64,000 bases of DNA, taken from the NCBI RefSeq assembly GCF_030678915.1, contig NZ_JAUUTZ010000001.1, forward strand, positions 186,001-250,000, given 5' to 3'. Positions 63,090 to 64,000 of the stretch are shown in pieces. Origin of the DNA: Paracoccus wurundjeri (lineage in GTDB: Bacteria; Pseudomonadota; Alphaproteobacteria; Rhodobacterales; Rhodobacteraceae). The notes under the pieces are model-generated. The model was not told where the DNA came from, did no database searches, and saw nothing but the letters and a program-made list of their open reading frames with translations. The first letter of the stretch is position 1. Every line of letters begins with the position of its first letter. The translations under genes were made by a program, and so were the position numbers.

Positions 63090-64000
63090 CTATGACGATT
63101 GCGCCGCCAGCAACTCACCGGCAAGTGCGCGCTCGATCAAATCGCGGGTTTCATCGATCCCGTAAAGCGCGATGAAGCCGCCGAACCGTGGTCCCTGATC
63201 CGCGCCCAGCAGCACCTGATACAAGGCGCTGAACCAGTTCCGCAAAGGCTCGAACCCGTGGTCTTTTCCAACCGCGAACACCATGGATTGCAGGGTTTCC
63301 GCATCAACAGGCTGATCCCATGCGGCAAGCCGCGCGGCCAGATCTTCCATGGCCCTGCGCTCGATATCGTCCGGAGCCCGGAACTGCCGTGCAGGCGCCA
63401 CGAAATCGTTGAAATAGCGCAGGGCGAAATCTGCGGCCTGATCGAGTCCGGGATGGGTTTCGGGACTGGCTTCGGGCGCATAGCGGCGAATGAAGCCCCA
63501 AAGCCCCTCCTTGCCCGAGGCCCCCGCGACCGATGCAAGATTCAGCAGCATCTGGAACGACACGACCAGATCCGAGGCGGGCACGTTATCGCCGTGAATA
63601 TGTCGCACCGGGTTCATGAGTTTCTGTTCGGCGGTCTGTTCCGGATAGGCGCGCAATTGTTGATGATATTCGTCCACCGCCTTGGGGATGACGTCGAAAT
63701 ACATCCGCTTTGCCGTTTTGGGTTTCTGATACATGAAGTAAGACAGGCTCTCGGTGGCCGCATAGGTCAGCCATTCGTCGATCGAAAGCCCGTTGCCCTT
63801 GGATTTGCTGATCTTCTGCCCGTTCTGGTCAAGAAACAATTCATAGGTAAAATGTTCCGGTTTCCTGCCGCCAAGTATCTCGCAGATGCGATCATAGATC
63901 GGCGTATTCGTGGAGTGATCCTTCCCATACATCTCGAAATCCACATCCAGCGCGGCCCATCGGGCGCCGAAATCGGGTTTCCACTGCAATTTGACCTGGC
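63090..64000 (-). CDS. lysS: Lysyl-tRNA synthetase, class I, 3' part
   Basis: Charges tRNA-Lys using the class I (archaeal-type) fold found in alphaproteobacteria instead of the usual class II enzyme. The last 300 or so residues are in the window; the frame continues past base 64000, so the leftmost TTG at 63989 is not a start. Visible motifs are [26 protein letters not shown] and the KMSKS loop in [19 protein letters not shown]. The helical anticodon-binding region follows. The tRNA-Lys gene it serves is 6 kb away at 57153. Confidence 0.95.
   Translation of the reverse strand, partial: QVKLQWKPDFGARWAALDVDFEMYGKDHSTNTPIYDRICEILGGRKPEHFTYELFLDQNGQKISKSKGNGLSIDEWLTYAATESLSYFMYQKPKTAKRMYFDVIPKAVDEYHQQLRAYPEQTAEQKLMNPVRHIHGDNVPASDLVVSFQMLLNLASVAGASGKEGLWGFIRRYAPEASPETHPGLDQAADFALRYFNDFVAPARQFRAPDDIERRAMEDLAARLAAWDQPVDAETLQSMVFAVGKDHGFEPLRNWFSALYQVLLGADQGPRFGGFIALYGIDETRDLIERALAGELLAAQSS

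Noticed and set aside
1..64000. CRISPR arrays, insertion sequences, integrases or prophage genes
   Set aside because: No regularly spaced repeats, transposase or integrase motifs, or terminal inverted repeats were found on reading the window.

Overview
The window is one contiguous chromosomal stretch of a GC-rich alphaproteobacterium, almost certainly Rhodobacterales (Rhodobacteraceae/Roseobacter group). The evidence is a B12-dependent ribonucleotide reductase, class I lysyl-tRNA synthetase, the ChpT phosphotransferase, ornithine-lipid acyltransferases, a Roseobacter-style tmm/tdm pair, and a recurrent CTTCTTCATTCAAATATCC-type intergenic motif. Both ends cut genes: dxs on the left, lysyl-tRNA synthetase on the right.

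Layout. 1-1031: 3' part of dxs. 1034-11065: flagellar export/motor cluster in two divergent arms, fliP-fliN-fliH-like-fliF leftward and fliL-(unknown)-motE-like-motA-(small)-flhA-fliR-flhB-fliJ-like rightward, with a CtrA-type box between them. 11138-11163: a run of 26 C. 11266-16872: leuDC, rsfS-rlmH, metG and a thioesterase. 17052-24030: maeB, then the tightly overlapping nucleoside salvage operon cdd-deoA-deoB-add-upp. 24081-35165: SPOR protein, two identical tRNA-Asp, anmK/tyrS, proA, chpT, olsBA and nrdJ. 35235-39271: small envelope and secreted proteins (DUF983, a TTG-start secreted protein, an Ivy-like lysozyme inhibitor), an ArsR-type regulator divergent from two ABM-fold genes, and a methyltransferase.

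39382-46974: methylated-amine locus on the minus strand. Trimethylamine monooxygenase (tmm) and TMAO demethylase (tdm) are followed by a possible coupled small ORF, a sodium/solute symporter with a 45-residue partner, and an Amt-fold protein lacking both conserved pore histidines. I infer that the locus imports trimethylamine or related compounds and turns them into dimethylamine and C1 units. Palindromes in the tmm leader suggest a local regulator that is not in this window.

47485-49519: orphan type VI-style toxin module: helper-like protein, Tox-REase-5 nuclease, Imm52 immunity gene and a decayed second Imm52 tail. It abuts tRNA-Met. 49843-55197: five-gene dipeptide/nickel-type ABC importer plus a coupled 38-residue membrane protein. 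55323-56783: an AT-richer glycosyltransferase resembling wall-teichoic-acid enzymes of Gram-positives, next to tRNA-Lys. 57321-64000: dapF-mtaB, a radical SAM gene with an alphaproteobacterial LexA box directly upstream, a large beta-helix protein, and class I lysyl-tRNA synthetase.

The best candidates for undescribed biology are the Amt-like/symporter/micro-protein transport set in the trimethylamine locus, the SOS-box radical SAM gene, and the toxin module with an immunity-gene remnant. No CRISPR array, transposase, integrase, rRNA operon or convincing riboswitch was seen.
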